Shown here: in pieces, positions 26,932 to 36,425 of the stretch
Position numbering within the stretch: the stretch's first letter is position 1
Layout of the letters: the number at the start of each line of letters is the position of its first letter
NCBI RefSeq assembly: GCF_027594425.1
Contig: NZ_CP115159.1
Coordinates: forward strand, 3,371,001-3,435,000
Source of the DNA: Zunongwangia sp. HGR-M22
Lineage (GTDB): Bacteria; Bacteroidota; Bacteroidia; Flavobacteriales; Flavobacteriaceae
DNA length: 64,000 nt
Direction: 5' to 3'
The notes under the pieces: generated by a model
What the model was told of the DNA's origin: nothing
The model's database searches: none
The model's input: only the letters and a program-made list of their open reading frames with translations
Program-made: the position numbers and the translations under genes

Positions 26932-27471
26932 ATGAAAGTTCTAAAATTTACTCCTGTGTTGTTGCTTTTGGCCATTTTCTTCACTTCTTGTAGCAGTGTG
27001 AGAGTAGCCTCTGATTATGATCGTGAAGCCAATTTTAATTCTTACAGCTCTTTCGCTTTTTTTAAGCCGGGGGTTGATAAAGCTGAAATATCTGATCTTG
27101 ATAAAAAACGTATTATGCGAGCTATTGAAGCTTCCATGAATGAAAAAGGCTTCGAAAAATCACAAAGTCCAGATCTTTTAGTAAGTATTTTCACTAAGAC
27201 ACATGAGAATATAAATATTTATCAAAATAATCCTGGATGGGGTTATGGTTGGGGATGGTCTCCATGGTATTGGAATACAGGATTCAATACAGTAAATAGA
27301 ACTAGCGACGGAACTTTATATATTGATCTTATTGATGCTGAAACTAAAGAATTGGTTTGGCAGGGAATGGGTACTGCTGCTCTTGCTGAAAAAGTGAGTA
27401 AAAAACAGGAAAGAATAAATGAGATTGTTTCTAAAATCCTAGAAAAATATCCTCCCGGATCTGAGGAATAA
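26932..27471 (+). CDS. DUF4136 lipoprotein
   Basis: 179 residues. Lipoprotein signal with SCSS (Cys at about 22). The conserved SDYDREANFNSYSSFAFF pattern of DUF4136 (V..DYD..ANF..Y.TF.F) follows. A Trp/Gly-rich turn (GWGYGWGWSPWYW, about 102-114) precedes TSDGTLYIDLIDAETKELVWQG, typical of the family. Envelope lipoprotein of unknown role. Single gene with its own terminator. Confidence 0.88.
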   Translation: MKVLKFTPVLLLLAIFFTSCSSVRVASDYDREANFNSYSSFAFFKPGVDKAEISDLDKKRIMRAIEASMNEKGFEKSQSPDLLVSIFTKTHENINIYQNNPGWGYGWGWSPWYWNTGFNTVNRTSDGTLYIDLIDAETKELVWQGMGTAALAEKVSKKQERINEIVSKILEKYPPGSEE

Positions 27472-27504
27472 AAGAACATTTTACAACTTTCAAAAATTAA
27501 ATTT

Positions 27505-27531
27505 AGCCTTTCCTACGAAAGGCTTTTTTTA
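27505..27531 (+). terminator. Terminator of the DUF4136 gene
   Basis: AGCCTTTC-CTAC-GAAAGGCT (27505-27524) followed by seven T residues. Confidence 0.9.
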
Positions 27532-27605
27532 TTGCCATATTTTTTACATTCAACTTATTTCTTTTAAAATTTCGTATATTCAATACTAAAATACGCTACA
27601 ACTTT

Positions 27606-29366
27606 ATGCATAATTCAATTGAGTCTAATGAAATTTTAGAACGTTTACCAAAGCATCTTCAGCAATACATTAAACCACAAAATTATGAAGACTATACACC
27701 TATCAATCAGGCGGTGTGGCGATATGTTATGCGCAAAAATGTAGCGTACCTTAGCAAGGTGGCGCACAAATCTTATTTAGACGGACTCGAGCAAACTGGA
27801 ATTTCTATAGATCATATTCCAAATATGTACGGGATGAATCGAATCTTAAAAGAAATTGGCTGGGCAGCGGTTGCGGTAGATGGTTTTATACCGCCGGCTG
27901 CATTTATGGAATTTCAGGCGTTTAATGTTTTGGTAATTGCTAGCGACATCAGGCAACTGGAAAATATCGAGTACACTCCTGCACCCGATATTATTCATGA
28001 AGGCGCCGGGCATGCACCAATTATAGCTAATCCAGAATATGCCGAATATTTAAGGCGTTTTGGAGAAATTGGATGCAAAGCAATTTCAAGCGCTCATGAT
28101 TACGAAGTTTACGAAGCTATTAGAAAACTTTCTATTTTAAAAGAAGCTGAAGGAACTCCGCTTAAAGAAATAGCTGCTATTGAAAAACTTGTTGGTGAGC
28201 TGCAGGACAAAAATGTAGAGCCGAGTGAAATGGCGCTCATTAGAAACTTACACTGGTGGACAGTAGAATACGGGCTGATAGGAACTCCTGAAAATCCAAA
28301 GATTTATGGTGCCGGTTTATTATCGTCGATTGGCGAAAGCAAGTCGTGCATGACTGAGAATATAAAAAAAATCCCTTATTCGATCGAAGCTATGCATCAG
28401 GAATTTGATATTACAAAGCCACAACCGCAGTTGTATGTAACTCCAGATTTTGCACATTTAAGCCTGGTTTTAGAGGAATTCGCTAATAAAATGGCGCTTA
28501 GAAAAGGTGGCTTAAGCGGAATTAAAAAATTGATAGATTCAAAAGGTTTGGGCACTATCGAATTTAGTACCGGCTTGCAGGTTTCAGGGAACTTTGAAAA
28601 TGTGATCGAATTTGAAGGAAAACCAATTTATATTCAAACGAAAGGAAAAACAGCACTTGCTTCTAGAGAAAAAGAATTGATTGGACATGGTACAAAATCA
28701 CATCCCGAAGGTTTTGGCTCGCCGATCGGAAAATTAAAAGGTATCAATTTAGCCATTGAAGATATGAGTCCGCGTGACTTAAAAGCCTATAAAATTTACG
28801 AAGGAGAAAATATTGAGCTAGAATTTGAAGGTGGTATTATTGTAAACGGCGAAATAATTACAGGAACCAGAAACCTACAAGGAAAAATAGTTCTTATAAG
28901 CTTTAGAAATTGTACTGTAAAGTATGAAGATCAAGTTTTATTTAAACCGGAATGGGGAAGATACGATATGGCTGTAGGCAAAGAAATAGTATCGGCATTT
29001 GCAGGACCGGCAGATCATCATTCTTTCGATTTAGTTACCCATAAAACAAGCTCAAATTCAATTAAAACAGAAAAGACTTCAAAACAAAAAGAACTCGAAG
29101 GCTTATACGAAGCTGTACGCCATTTTAGAGAAGGAAAAAATACAAAATTTAGCATTCAGGCTGCATTCGATATTCTTAAAAAAGACCACCAGGACGATTG
29201 GTTATTAATTACTGAAATTTATGAATTGGCGCTAGCGCATGATCCAGAATTAGCCAAAATAAGTAAAGATCATTTAGAAAAACTTCAGCAAAAAAGACCT
29301 AAAATCGCTCATCTGATAGAAGATGGAATTGCTATGGCTAAAAATAAAATGGCTCCTAAAATCTAA
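27606..29366 (+). CDS. Aromatic amino acid hydroxylase (phenylalanine 4-monooxygenase-like), long form
   Basis: 586 residues, about twice the size of bacterial PhhA. The catalytic domain is N-terminal: Fe ligands His131 and His136 in IIHEGAGHAP and the Glu in HWWTVEYGL, about residue 222. The pterin-binding surroundings are conserved. Residues about 320-586 form an extension with GHGTKSHPEGFGSPIGKLKG and a helical C-terminus (about 490-580, Lys/Glu rich). Likely reaction: tetrahydropterin-dependent hydroxylation of phenylalanine to tyrosine; other aromatic substrates remain possible. The stop overlaps the stop of the convergent DUF4230 gene. Confidence 0.88.
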   Translation: MHNSIESNEILERLPKHLQQYIKPQNYEDYTPINQAVWRYVMRKNVAYLSKVAHKSYLDGLEQTGISIDHIPNMYGMNRILKEIGWAAVAVDGFIPPAAFMEFQAFNVLVIASDIRQLENIEYTPAPDIIHEGAGHAPIIANPEYAEYLRRFGEIGCKAISSAHDYEVYEAIRKLSILKEAEGTPLKEIAAIEKLVGELQDKNVEPSEMALIRNLHWWTVEYGLIGTPENPKIYGAGLLSSIGESKSCMTENIKKIPYSIEAMHQEFDITKPQPQLYVTPDFAHLSLVLEEFANKMALRKGGLSGIKKLIDSKGLGTIEFSTGLQVSGNFENVIEFEGKPIYIQTKGKTALASREKELIGHGTKSHPEGFGSPIGKLKGINLAIEDMSPRDLKAYKIYEGENIELEFEGGIIVNGEIITGTRNLQGKIVLISFRNCTVKYEDQVLFKPEWGRYDMAVGKEIVSAFAGPADHHSFDLVTHKTSSNSIKTEKTSKQKELEGLYEAVRHFREGKNTKFSIQAAFDILKKDHQDDWLLITEIYELALAHDPELAKISKDHLEKLQQKRPKIAHLIEDGIAMAKNKMAPKI

Positions 29367-29977
29367 AGTTTGATATCCTGTAAATCATTTTGAGATGTTA
29401 CCGGCATGTCATTATATTCTAAGGTCCAGCCCATGGTATTTGTTAAAATATAGATTTTGGACAATTCGCTCACCAACCTGTTTTGAGCGTTCGTCTTAAT
29501 ACTGGAAGCCTCTATTTTTTTCTTTAAAGAAGCGGTCACCTTCTTTTTAATCTTATTGTGATCTGAAGCGTCAAACTGATTTAGATAATCTTGTGTAACA
29601 TCATAATATTGAATATCTGGATAAATATTTAGTTCTTGCTTTGGGATACTTTTTATAATAACACGCTTATTTTCCTGGTCGATCTCGGTTTCAAGCTGAC
29701 TTAGATCATAGCTTACCGTTACTTTTGCATTCACAACAATTAGTGCTTTCTTTCTTGCTGAAAACACATCTAAATAAAACTTTTTTGAATCTTTATACGA
29801 CCAAACCTGAGAGAAATTACCTTCGGTAACCACAAGTTTACCTACATTTTTAATTTGTTCCTGAATAAGCTTAGAGTTTTGCTCTAATACTTCACGCTCA
29901 TTTTGCAGATTCTTATAAAAGCGATATCCAAAAACGATAAGTAAAACAGCAACCGCTCCTAACAGGAACTTTTTCAT
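29363..29977 (-). CDS. DUF4230 membrane-anchored protein
   Basis: 204 residues. One N-terminal hydrophobic helix (about 4-20) then a periplasmic-type domain with KLVVTEGNFSQVWSY and KALIVVNAKVTVSYDLSQLE, the DUF4230 pattern. Function unknown. The stop codon (TAG, read on the minus strand at 29363-29365) overlaps the stop of the plus-strand hydroxylase gene by 3 bases, so the two have no spacer or shared terminator between them. Confidence 0.85.
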   Translation of the reverse strand: MKKFLLGAVAVLLIVFGYRFYKNLQNEREVLEQNSKLIQEQIKNVGKLVVTEGNFSQVWSYKDSKKFYLDVFSARKKALIVVNAKVTVSYDLSQLETEIDQENKRVIIKSIPKQELNIYPDIQYYDVTQDYLNQFDASDHNKIKKKVTASLKKKIEASSIKTNAQNRLVSELSKIYILTNTMGWTLEYNDMPVTSQNDLQDIKL

Positions 29978-30034
29978 TGTATAAAAATTAAAGTTGAAAT
30001 TAAAGATAAGGATTTAAAAATAGGAAAGTGTTAT

Positions 30035-30150
30035 AAAAAACTTATGGACGGCCCCACCCGTCCATAAGAGTAAAATTTCTAAAATCTACCCCAAACAAAT
30101 TTTAGAAAAGAAAGTTTAATTAATCATCGTATCCTTAAGTAGGATACTTC
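30035..30150 (-). ncRNA. Candidate structured RNA or structured 3' UTR ending at the terminator
   Basis: On the minus strand three perfect hairpins occur in order: GTATCCT/AGGATAC (30129-30147), TTTCTAAAAT/ATTTTAGAAA (30076-30108), and the 11-bp terminator stem (30041-30068) with its T-run. No ORF explains them. It could be an independent small RNA or the stable 3' UTR of the GSCFA mRNA. No canonical TAnnTTTG element was found upstream on the minus strand. Confidence 0.35.
30041..30068 (-). terminator. Perfect 11-bp hairpin with U-run (minus strand)
   Basis: CTTATGGACGG (30041-30051) pairs with CCGTCCATAAG (30058-30068) across CCCCAC. Read on the minus strand the stem is followed by TTTTTTATAA. 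It lies 200 bp after the GSCFA gene stop, further than usual. Confidence 0.8.
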
Positions 30151-30267
30151 AATCAATAAATTAGAATTAATTTACAGTGCGTAATTTACAATTATTTTAT
30201 AATATTCAAAATATATATCACATAATTTTATTACATAACTGCCAAATTAGCTTTTAAAATAATAAAT

Positions 30268-31230
30268 TCAGAATTCAATAGAAGGCATTTTATGCTTTAG
30301 TCTTTCGATTTTCAACTTAAGTTTTTCAAGAAATTCGCGATGTTTGGGGCTGTTTTCGTCAAAAGGGCGATGACTTAGACTTTTCTGAATACTATCCACT
30401 TCTTTCATTATTGGATAAATTTCAGAATCTATCCAGGCTTCTTTAAATTTATCCCATATATAATCTATAGCGCTTTCAGAAAGATGAATCATATCTTTTC
30501 CATAAAATCGATAATCGCGTAATTCATCCATTACAAGTTCGTAACTGGGAAAATATGCTGTCATTTCGTTCAATTTCAGCTTCTCCTCTTCTCTATATTC
30601 ATGAACTGTTGAAATTAGATTTGCTTTACTACGTTGATTCTCTACAAAACCATCCTTTAAATGCCGAACCGGTGAAACGGTAAAAATAATTTTAGCTTTA
30701 GGATTAAGCTTCCAGATGATATTGGAAATTTCGAAGAGACTTTTTTTTATCTCATCTATAGAATAGATTCTTTTAGTAAAATTAGATTGCGCCACTTTAT
30801 GACAATTTGCTACCAAACGCTGTTCTGAATGTAAAACATAGCCCCAGGCAGTGCCTAAAGTTATAACTACATGTGTGCTTTTTTGCAAAAAAGATCGCGT
30901 ATTCTGCAAAGAATTATTTAAATGAAAAATCATTTCTGCCCTATCGGGACGATTCATTTGTGAATGCACATCGAAACAGCTAAATTGATCATTACGCTCA
31001 AAAATATCACACTCTGAGTACGAATAATCTTCTTCTATTCTTCGGAATAAGTTGAGCAGTGCCACGGGATGAAATATAATTCCGAAGGGATTTTGCAGCA
31101 CATTGAATTTAAAATAATGAAGTTTATCACCAATATTTTCTACAAAACAAGATCCAAACAAGGCAATATTAGCATTGTAGTTGATCTTCGGCGATTGATT
31201 TCTAACCGGTACAATTGTTCTGAAATCCAT
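30268..31230 (-). CDS. GSCFA-domain protein
   Basis: 320 residues from ATG 31230. An in-frame ATG at 31269 exists but those codons are the alaS terminator hairpin, so the later start is preferred. The name-giving motif is visible in NIALFGSCFVENIG, followed by VLQNPFGIIFHPVAL and VVITLGTAWGYV. GSCFA proteins are SGNH/GDSL-like hydrolase relatives (Ser in GSCF, C-terminal DMIHLSESA carrying a His). The substrate is not known. Follows alaS on the same strand. Confidence 0.9.
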   Translation of the reverse strand: MDFRTIVPVRNQSPKINYNANIALFGSCFVENIGDKLHYFKFNVLQNPFGIIFHPVALLNLFRRIEEDYSYSECDIFERNDQFSCFDVHSQMNRPDRAEMIFHLNNSLQNTRSFLQKSTHVVITLGTAWGYVLHSEQRLVANCHKVAQSNFTKRIYSIDEIKKSLFEISNIIWKLNPKAKIIFTVSPVRHLKDGFVENQRSKANLISTVHEYREEEKLKLNEMTAYFPSYELVMDELRDYRFYGKDMIHLSESAIDYIWDKFKEAWIDSEIYPIMKEVDSIQKSLSHRPFDENSPKHREFLEKLKLKIERLKHKMPSIEF

Positions 31231-31245
31231 ATCAAATAAATAAAA

Positions 31246-31275
31246 AGGCGTACAGAAATGTTCTTCCATACGCCT
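31246..31275 (-). terminator. alaS terminator
   Basis: AGGCGTA (31246-31252) pairs with TACGCCT (31269-31275). On the minus strand it is followed by TTTTTATTTATTT. It overlaps the possible longer N-terminus of the GSCFA gene. Confidence 0.75.
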
Positions 31276-31317
31276 ATAATTTTATAAAAGAAAGATACTA
31301 AAATTCTTAGAATCTTT

Positions 31318-33927
31318 CTACTCAATATATTTTTTAGCTTCAGCCAAAGCTTCTGGAATTCCTGCCGGATTTTTACCACCTGCAGTTGCAAAGAAAGGCT
31401 GGCCACCGCCACCTCCATGGATATGCTTACCAAGCTCACGAACAATTGTTCCCGCATTTAACGCTTTACTGGCAACCAATTCTTTAGAAACATAGCAGGA
31501 AAGCAATGCTTTTTCTTTTTGCTCGGTTCCAAAAAGAAGGAATAAATTATCGATTTCTCCACCTAATTGAAAGGCTAAATCTTTAATTCCGCCGGCATCA
31601 AGATCTACTTGTTTTGCTAAAAAGTGAACACCGTTTATTTCCTGAATCTCATTTTTAACCTCAGATTTCAGGTTTTTGGCTTTTTCTTTTAATAAAGCTT
31701 CTACTTGCTTTTTCAGTTCAGTATTTTCTTCTTGTAAAACTGAAATTGCTTTTACAGGATCTTTGGCGTTTTTCAACAATCCCTGAACCTCTTCTAATAT
31801 TTCAGTTTTAGTATTAAAATAGTCTCTTGCTGCATCACCGGTAATGGCTTCGATTCTACGAATACCTGAAGCTACCGCACTTTCCCCGGTAATTTTAAAA
31901 TACCAGATATCAGCGGTGTTATTTACATGCGTACCACCGCAAAGTTCCATAGATTCTCCAAAACGAATCGCACGAACGCTATCTCCATACTTCTCCCCAA
32001 AAAGTGCAATCGCTCCTTGGTTTAAAGCTTCCTGATACGCTATATTGCGTTGCTCCTCCAGTTTTAACTTTTGCTGAATACGCTCGTTTACAAACTGCTC
32101 TACCTGTTCTATTTCTTCGGAAGAAAGTTTGCTAAAATGACTAAAATCGAATCGCATATAATTAGGTTGCACCATAGAACCTTTTTGCTCTACATGCGTT
32201 CCCAGTATTTGTCGTAACGCCTGATGCAGTAAGTGCGTAGCAGTATGATTTGCCGCTGTTTTTGCACGTGCATCAGCATCTACCACCGCCGTAAACTCTG
32301 CTGAAACATCTTTAGGCAATTTTTTAGCAAAATGTATAATTTGGTTACTTTCTTTCTTGGTATCGATAATGTTTATCTTCTCTTCACCAAGTTTTAAATA
32401 CCCTTTATCGCCAACCTGTCCACCACCTTCTGGATAAAAAGGTGTTTTAGTAAATACGATTTGATAAAGCGCTCCCTGCTTTTTGGTTTCAACTTTACGG
32501 TATTTGGCGATTTCAACCTTCGTTTCTAATTGATCATATCCTACAAAAGCATTTTCTTCAACTTCAGTGATTTCTTCCCAATCGCCAGATGTTACTTGCG
32601 TAGCGGCTCTAGAGCGTTCTTTTTGCTTTTTAAGTTCAGCTTCAAATTCAGCAATATTTAGACTAAGTCCTTTCTCTTTTAAAATAAGTGCAGTTAGATC
32701 GATCGGAAATCCAAAAGTGTCATACAATTCAAAAGCTTTCACTCCTGAAATTTCTTTTCCTTTAGCTTCGGTTACAATATTCTCTAACATCACCAATCCC
32801 TGCTCTAAAGTTCGAAGAAAAGAAAGTTCTTCTTCTTTAATCACATTCTGGATAAGCTGTTGTTGTTTTACCAACTCTGGGAAAGCTTCTCCCATTTGAG
32901 TTTTAAGTCTATCTACCAATTTGTAGATAAAAGGTTCTTTAATATTTAAAAATGTAAAACCATACCGAATAGCGCGACGTAAAATTCTACGAATCACATA
33001 TCCCGCTCCCGTATTGCTGGGTAATTGTCCATCTGCAATACTAAAGGCAACCGCACGAACGTGATCTGCAATTACACGAATCGCGATATTAATATCTTCA
33101 GATTTACCATATGTGGAATTTGTTATCTCTTCTATCTCGCCGATAAGTGGTGTAAAAACATCGGTATCATAGTTGGATTGTTTCCCTTGCATGACCATGC
33201 AAAGACGCTCAAATCCCATCCCGGTATCGATATGTTTTGCCGGAAGTTCTTCTAAAGAACCATCTGCTTTTCGATTAAATTGCATAAAAACCAAGTTCCA
33301 TATTTCTACAACCTGAGGATGATCGGCATTTACCAATTCTCTACCCGATTTTTTAGCTTTCTCTTCAGCAGAACGTATATCTACATGAATTTCTGAACAA
33401 GGCCCACATGGTCCCTGGTCGCCCATTTCCCAAAAGTTATCTTTTTTGTTTCCGTAGATAATTCGGTCTTCAGGAACAATTTTTTTCCAAAATTCTAAAG
33501 CTTCAGTATCTAAACCAACACCGTCTTCTTTGCTTCCTTCAAAAACAGAAACGTACAAACTTTCCTTATCGATCTTAAAAACTTCGGTTAATAATTCCCA
33601 GGCCCAGTTAATGGCTTCTTCTTTAAAGTAATCTCCAAAGCTCCAGTTCCCTAACATCTCGAACATGGTGTGATGATAAGTATCATGCCCTACCTCTTCA
33701 AGATCATTATGCTTACCACTTACCCGAAGACACTTTTGCGAATCGGTTACTCTTGTATTTTTAGGCACCGAATTCCCAAGAAAAAATTCTTTAAACTGAA
33801 CCATACCTGCGTTAGTAAACATCAGGCTTGGATCATCTTTAAGCACCATTGGAGCTGAGGGTACAATACTATGTTGTTTTGCTTTAAAAAATCCTAAAAA
33901 GCTTTTGCGAATTTCCTGAGATTTCAT
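31318..33927 (-). CDS. alaS: Alanyl-tRNA synthetase
   Basis: 869 residues, full length. Class II catalytic core in the first 400 residues ([28 protein letters not shown]). The editing domain has [12 protein letters not shown] and CGGTHV with its zinc ligands. The C-Ala domain ends with [14 protein letters not shown]. Charges tRNA-Ala and clears mischarged Ser/Gly. Divergent from the M23 peptidase gene. Confidence 0.98.
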   Translation of the reverse strand: MKSQEIRKSFLGFFKAKQHSIVPSAPMVLKDDPSLMFTNAGMVQFKEFFLGNSVPKNTRVTDSQKCLRVSGKHNDLEEVGHDTYHHTMFEMLGNWSFGDYFKEEAINWAWELLTEVFKIDKESLYVSVFEGSKEDGVGLDTEALEFWKKIVPEDRIIYGNKKDNFWEMGDQGPCGPCSEIHVDIRSAEEKAKKSGRELVNADHPQVVEIWNLVFMQFNRKADGSLEELPAKHIDTGMGFERLCMVMQGKQSNYDTDVFTPLIGEIEEITNSTYGKSEDINIAIRVIADHVRAVAFSIADGQLPSNTGAGYVIRRILRRAIRYGFTFLNIKEPFIYKLVDRLKTQMGEAFPELVKQQQLIQNVIKEEELSFLRTLEQGLVMLENIVTEAKGKEISGVKAFELYDTFGFPIDLTALILKEKGLSLNIAEFEAELKKQKERSRAATQVTSGDWEEITEVEENAFVGYDQLETKVEIAKYRKVETKKQGALYQIVFTKTPFYPEGGGQVGDKGYLKLGEEKINIIDTKKESNQIIHFAKKLPKDVSAEFTAVVDADARAKTAANHTATHLLHQALRQILGTHVEQKGSMVQPNYMRFDFSHFSKLSSEEIEQVEQFVNERIQQKLKLEEQRNIAYQEALNQGAIALFGEKYGDSVRAIRFGESMELCGGTHVNNTADIWYFKITGESAVASGIRRIEAITGDAARDYFNTKTEILEEVQGLLKNAKDPVKAISVLQEENTELKKQVEALLKEKAKNLKSEVKNEIQEINGVHFLAKQVDLDAGGIKDLAFQLGGEIDNLFLLFGTEQKEKALLSCYVSKELVASKALNAGTIVRELGKHIHGGGGGQPFFATAGGKNPAGIPEALAEAKKYIE

Positions 33928-33981
33928 GTACTGTAATTTCTTCTAAAAATTATTAAATTATGCAGGCTATAAAACAATTGC

Positions 33982-33989
33982 TATCTTTG
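33982..33989 (+). promoter_or_regulatory. TAnnTTTG promoter element for the M23 peptidase gene string
   Basis: TATCTTTG, 69 nt upstream of the ATG at 34059, in the 131-bp divergent spacer with alaS. Confidence 0.5.
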
Positions 33990-34058
33990 TTCGTTAGCGT
34001 TTAAACTTGCACGCTTTTTGTGCATACAACGGCAACAAAAATACTATAAATTTAACTC

Positions 34059-35036
34059 ATGTCGAAGGTTAAATATTATTACGATAGCGATACACTTTCT
34101 TACAAAAAAATCGAGCGAAAAAAAGGTCGTCGATTTGGAATTGTTTTGCTTAGCATCTTCGGAAGTTTTCTTGCCGGTTTTCTACTATTGTTAGTCTACC
34201 TGAATATTCCGCAGATCGAAACGCCCAAAGAAAAGGCACTTAAGCGAGAACTGCAAAATATGCAGTTGCAATATGGCTTGTTGAATAAAAAAATGGATCA
34301 AATTCAAAATGTGCTCGGCAATATCGAAGATCGAGATAACAATATTTACCGTTTATATTTTGAGGCTAACCCTATTCCAGAGGAAACTCGTAAAGCCGGT
34401 TTTGGTGGGATAAACAGATATAGAGATCTGGAAGGTTTCGACAACTCGAAGCTAATTAAAGAAACTACAAAAAGAATGGATGTGCTTACTAAACAATTAG
34501 TAGTACAATCTAAATCTTTAGATGAAATTGCAGAATTAGCAAAAGAAAAAGAGGATTTATTAGCTGCAATCCCAGCAATACAACCTGTAAAGAATGAGAA
34601 TCTAACCAGAATTGCCTCAGGTTATGGTTGGAGAACCGATCCTTTTACCAAGGTAAGGAAGTTTCATTATGGGATGGATTTTACTTCACCAAGAGGAACC
34701 CCGGTTTATGCTACAGGAGATGGTCGCGTAATAAGAGCCGATAATCATAGCACCGGCTACGGCAATCACATCAGGATTGATCATGGCTACGGGTACACTA
34801 GCTTATATGCCCATTTATACAAATATAATGTAAGAAGAGGACAAAAGGTAAAACGTGGAGATCTTATTGGTTTTGTAGGAAGCACTGGAAGATCTGAAGC
34901 ACCACATTTGCATTATGAAGTTTACAAAGATGATGAGCATATAAATCCTATCAATTTTTACTACGGAAACCTTTCTCCGGAAGAATTTGACGAAGTATTG
35001 AGAAAATCGCAACAGGAAAATCAATCTCTGGATTAA
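34059..35036 (+). CDS. M23-family (LytM) metallopeptidase, membrane-anchored
   Basis: 325 residues. One hydrophobic helix (about 28-50) is followed by a coiled-coil segment (about 58-90) and a C-terminal LytM domain (about 190-300). Zinc ligands His205 and Asp209 lie in HYGMDF; HLHYEVY carries the third His. The GWRTDPFTK..FHYGMD arrangement is typical of active endopeptidases that cleave peptidoglycan cross-links. The last base of its TAA is the first base of the MerR ATG, so the two are translationally coupled. Confidence 0.93.
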   Translation: MSKVKYYYDSDTLSYKKIERKKGRRFGIVLLSIFGSFLAGFLLLLVYLNIPQIETPKEKALKRELQNMQLQYGLLNKKMDQIQNVLGNIEDRDNNIYRLYFEANPIPEETRKAGFGGINRYRDLEGFDNSKLIKETTKRMDVLTKQLVVQSKSLDEIAELAKEKEDLLAAIPAIQPVKNENLTRIASGYGWRTDPFTKVRKFHYGMDFTSPRGTPVYATGDGRVIRADNHSTGYGNHIRIDHGYGYTSLYAHLYKYNVRRGQKVKRGDLIGFVGSTGRSEAPHLHYEVYKDDEHINPINFYYGNLSPEEFDEVLRKSQQENQSLD

Positions 35037-35365
35037 TGCAAGTCGACCTACCTGAAAAAAGATATTATAGCATTGGCGAAGTTGCCACTGCTTTTAAAGT
35101 AAACACGTCCTTAATACGATTTTGGGAAAAAGAATTTGATGTTATTAAACCCAAAAAAAACGCGAAAGGAAATCGCAAATTCACACCTGAAGATATTAAG
35201 AATCTAGAGCTTATTTATCATTTAGTTAAAGAACGTGGTTTTACTCTGGAAGGTGCGAAAACACACCTTAAAGAAGAAAAGCAAAAAACACTGAGCAATT
35301 TTGATATTGTTCGTAAATTAGAAAAAATTAAATCAAGCCTAATCAATATTAAAAATCAATTATAG
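35036..35365 (+). CDS. MerR-family transcriptional regulator
   Basis: 109 residues. The winged-helix DNA-binding domain has YYSIGEVATAFKVNTSLIRFWEKEFDVIKPKKNAKGNRKFTPEDI-type features, with the IGEVA turn and the IRFWE recognition helix. A coiled dimerisation helix follows. There is no cysteine-rich effector domain, so no metal sensing is apparent. It overlaps the M23 gene by one base and precedes lemA by 3 bp, so it may control this string or be carried with it. Confidence 0.9.
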   Translation: MQVDLPEKRYYSIGEVATAFKVNTSLIRFWEKEFDVIKPKKNAKGNRKFTPEDIKNLELIYHLVKERGFTLEGAKTHLKEEKQKTLSNFDIVRKLEKIKSSLINIKNQL

Positions 35366-35368
35366 AAA

Positions 35369-35968
35369 ATGAAAAAATGGTTAATCCCCGTAATCGTCCT
35401 AGTTGTTCTTGGAATTATAGTTTATAGTATGACCGCCGGAGTAAACAACACGGGAGTTGAACTTGAAGAAAACGCTAAAGAAGCATGGTCTAACGTAGAA
35501 AGTTCCTATCAACGAAGAAACGATCTTATTGGAAATCTTGTAAAAACAGTACAAGGTGCTGCCGATTTTGAACGCGGTACTTTAACTGATGTGATCGAAG
35601 CGCGTGCCAAAGCAACTTCTGTTAATGTTGACGCTTCAAATTTGAGCGCTTCTCAAATTCAGCAATTTCAACAAGCACAAACCGGTTTATCGTCTGCCTT
35701 ATCCAAATTATTGGTAAGTGTAGAGCGATATCCAGATATTAAAGCAAATCAAAACTTTTTGCAATTACAAGCTCAAATTGAGGGTACCGAAAATCGTATT
35801 AATGTAGCGCGTGATCGCTATAATGCTGCGGTAACAGACTTCAACACTTATATTCGAAAATTCCCTAATAATATTTTTGCAGGGATGTTTGGTTTTGAAC
35901 GTATGGAAAGATATCAAGCAGATGCCGGTGCTGAAAACGCTCCAGACGTAGAATTCGATTTTCAGTAA
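35369..35968 (+). CDS. lemA: LemA family protein
   Basis: 199 residues. N-terminal membrane segment (about 5-23) then the LemA helical domain with LEENAKEAWSNVESSYQRRNDLIGNLVKTV (about 32-60), AQTGLSSALSKLLVSVERYPDIKANQNF and TDFNTYIRKFPNNIFAGMFGF. Common in Bacteroidota; function not established. Sits directly before two TPM-domain genes, the usual arrangement. Confidence 0.95.
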   Translation: MKKWLIPVIVLVVLGIIVYSMTAGVNNTGVELEENAKEAWSNVESSYQRRNDLIGNLVKTVQGAADFERGTLTDVIEARAKATSVNVDASNLSASQIQQFQQAQTGLSSALSKLLVSVERYPDIKANQNFLQLQAQIEGTENRINVARDRYNAAVTDFNTYIRKFPNNIFAGMFGFERMERYQADAGAENAPDVEFDFQ

Positions 35969-35984
35969 TCAAAAAATTATAACT

Positions 35985-36425
35985 ATGAGCCGTAAAGAAT
36001 TTTCGCTAAGAACAGAGGATGAAAATGATATTGTAGAAGCGATAAGAACAGCTGAAAAAAGTACTTCTGGTGAAATTCGTGTGCATTTAGAGAAATCTTC
36101 AGGAGCACAAGATATTTTTGAACGCGCCATGGATGTTTTCCATAAGCTGAAAATGGATAACACAAAAGAGGAAAATGGCGTATTAATTTATGTCGCTACC
36201 GAGGATCGTAACTTTGTTATTTATGGTGATAAAGGTATTAACGATAAGGTAGAAGATGATTTTTGGGAAAGTACAAAAGATGTAATCCTGGAACACTTCA
36301 AAAAAGGAAACTTTAAACAAGGTCTTGTTGACGGTATATTAAAAGCCGGCGAACAATTGAAAAGACATTTTCCATGGCAAGAAGATGACGAGAATGAACT
36401 TTCAGATCAAATTTCAAGAGGATAA
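35985..36425 (+). CDS. TPM-domain protein (cytoplasmic form)
   Basis: 146 residues and no signal peptide. The TPM (TLP18.3/Psb32/MOLO-1) core is seen in IRTAEKSTSGEIRVHLEKSS, GVLIYVATEDRNFVIYGDKGIN and GILKAGEQLKRHFP. No catalytic site is clear. The TAA at 36423-36425 abuts the ATG of the next gene, so they are read as a unit. Confidence 0.9.
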   Translation: MSRKEFSLRTEDENDIVEAIRTAEKSTSGEIRVHLEKSSGAQDIFERAMDVFHKLKMDNTKEENGVLIYVATEDRNFVIYGDKGINDKVEDDFWESTKDVILEHFKKGNFKQGLVDGILKAGEQLKRHFPWQEDDENELSDQISRG

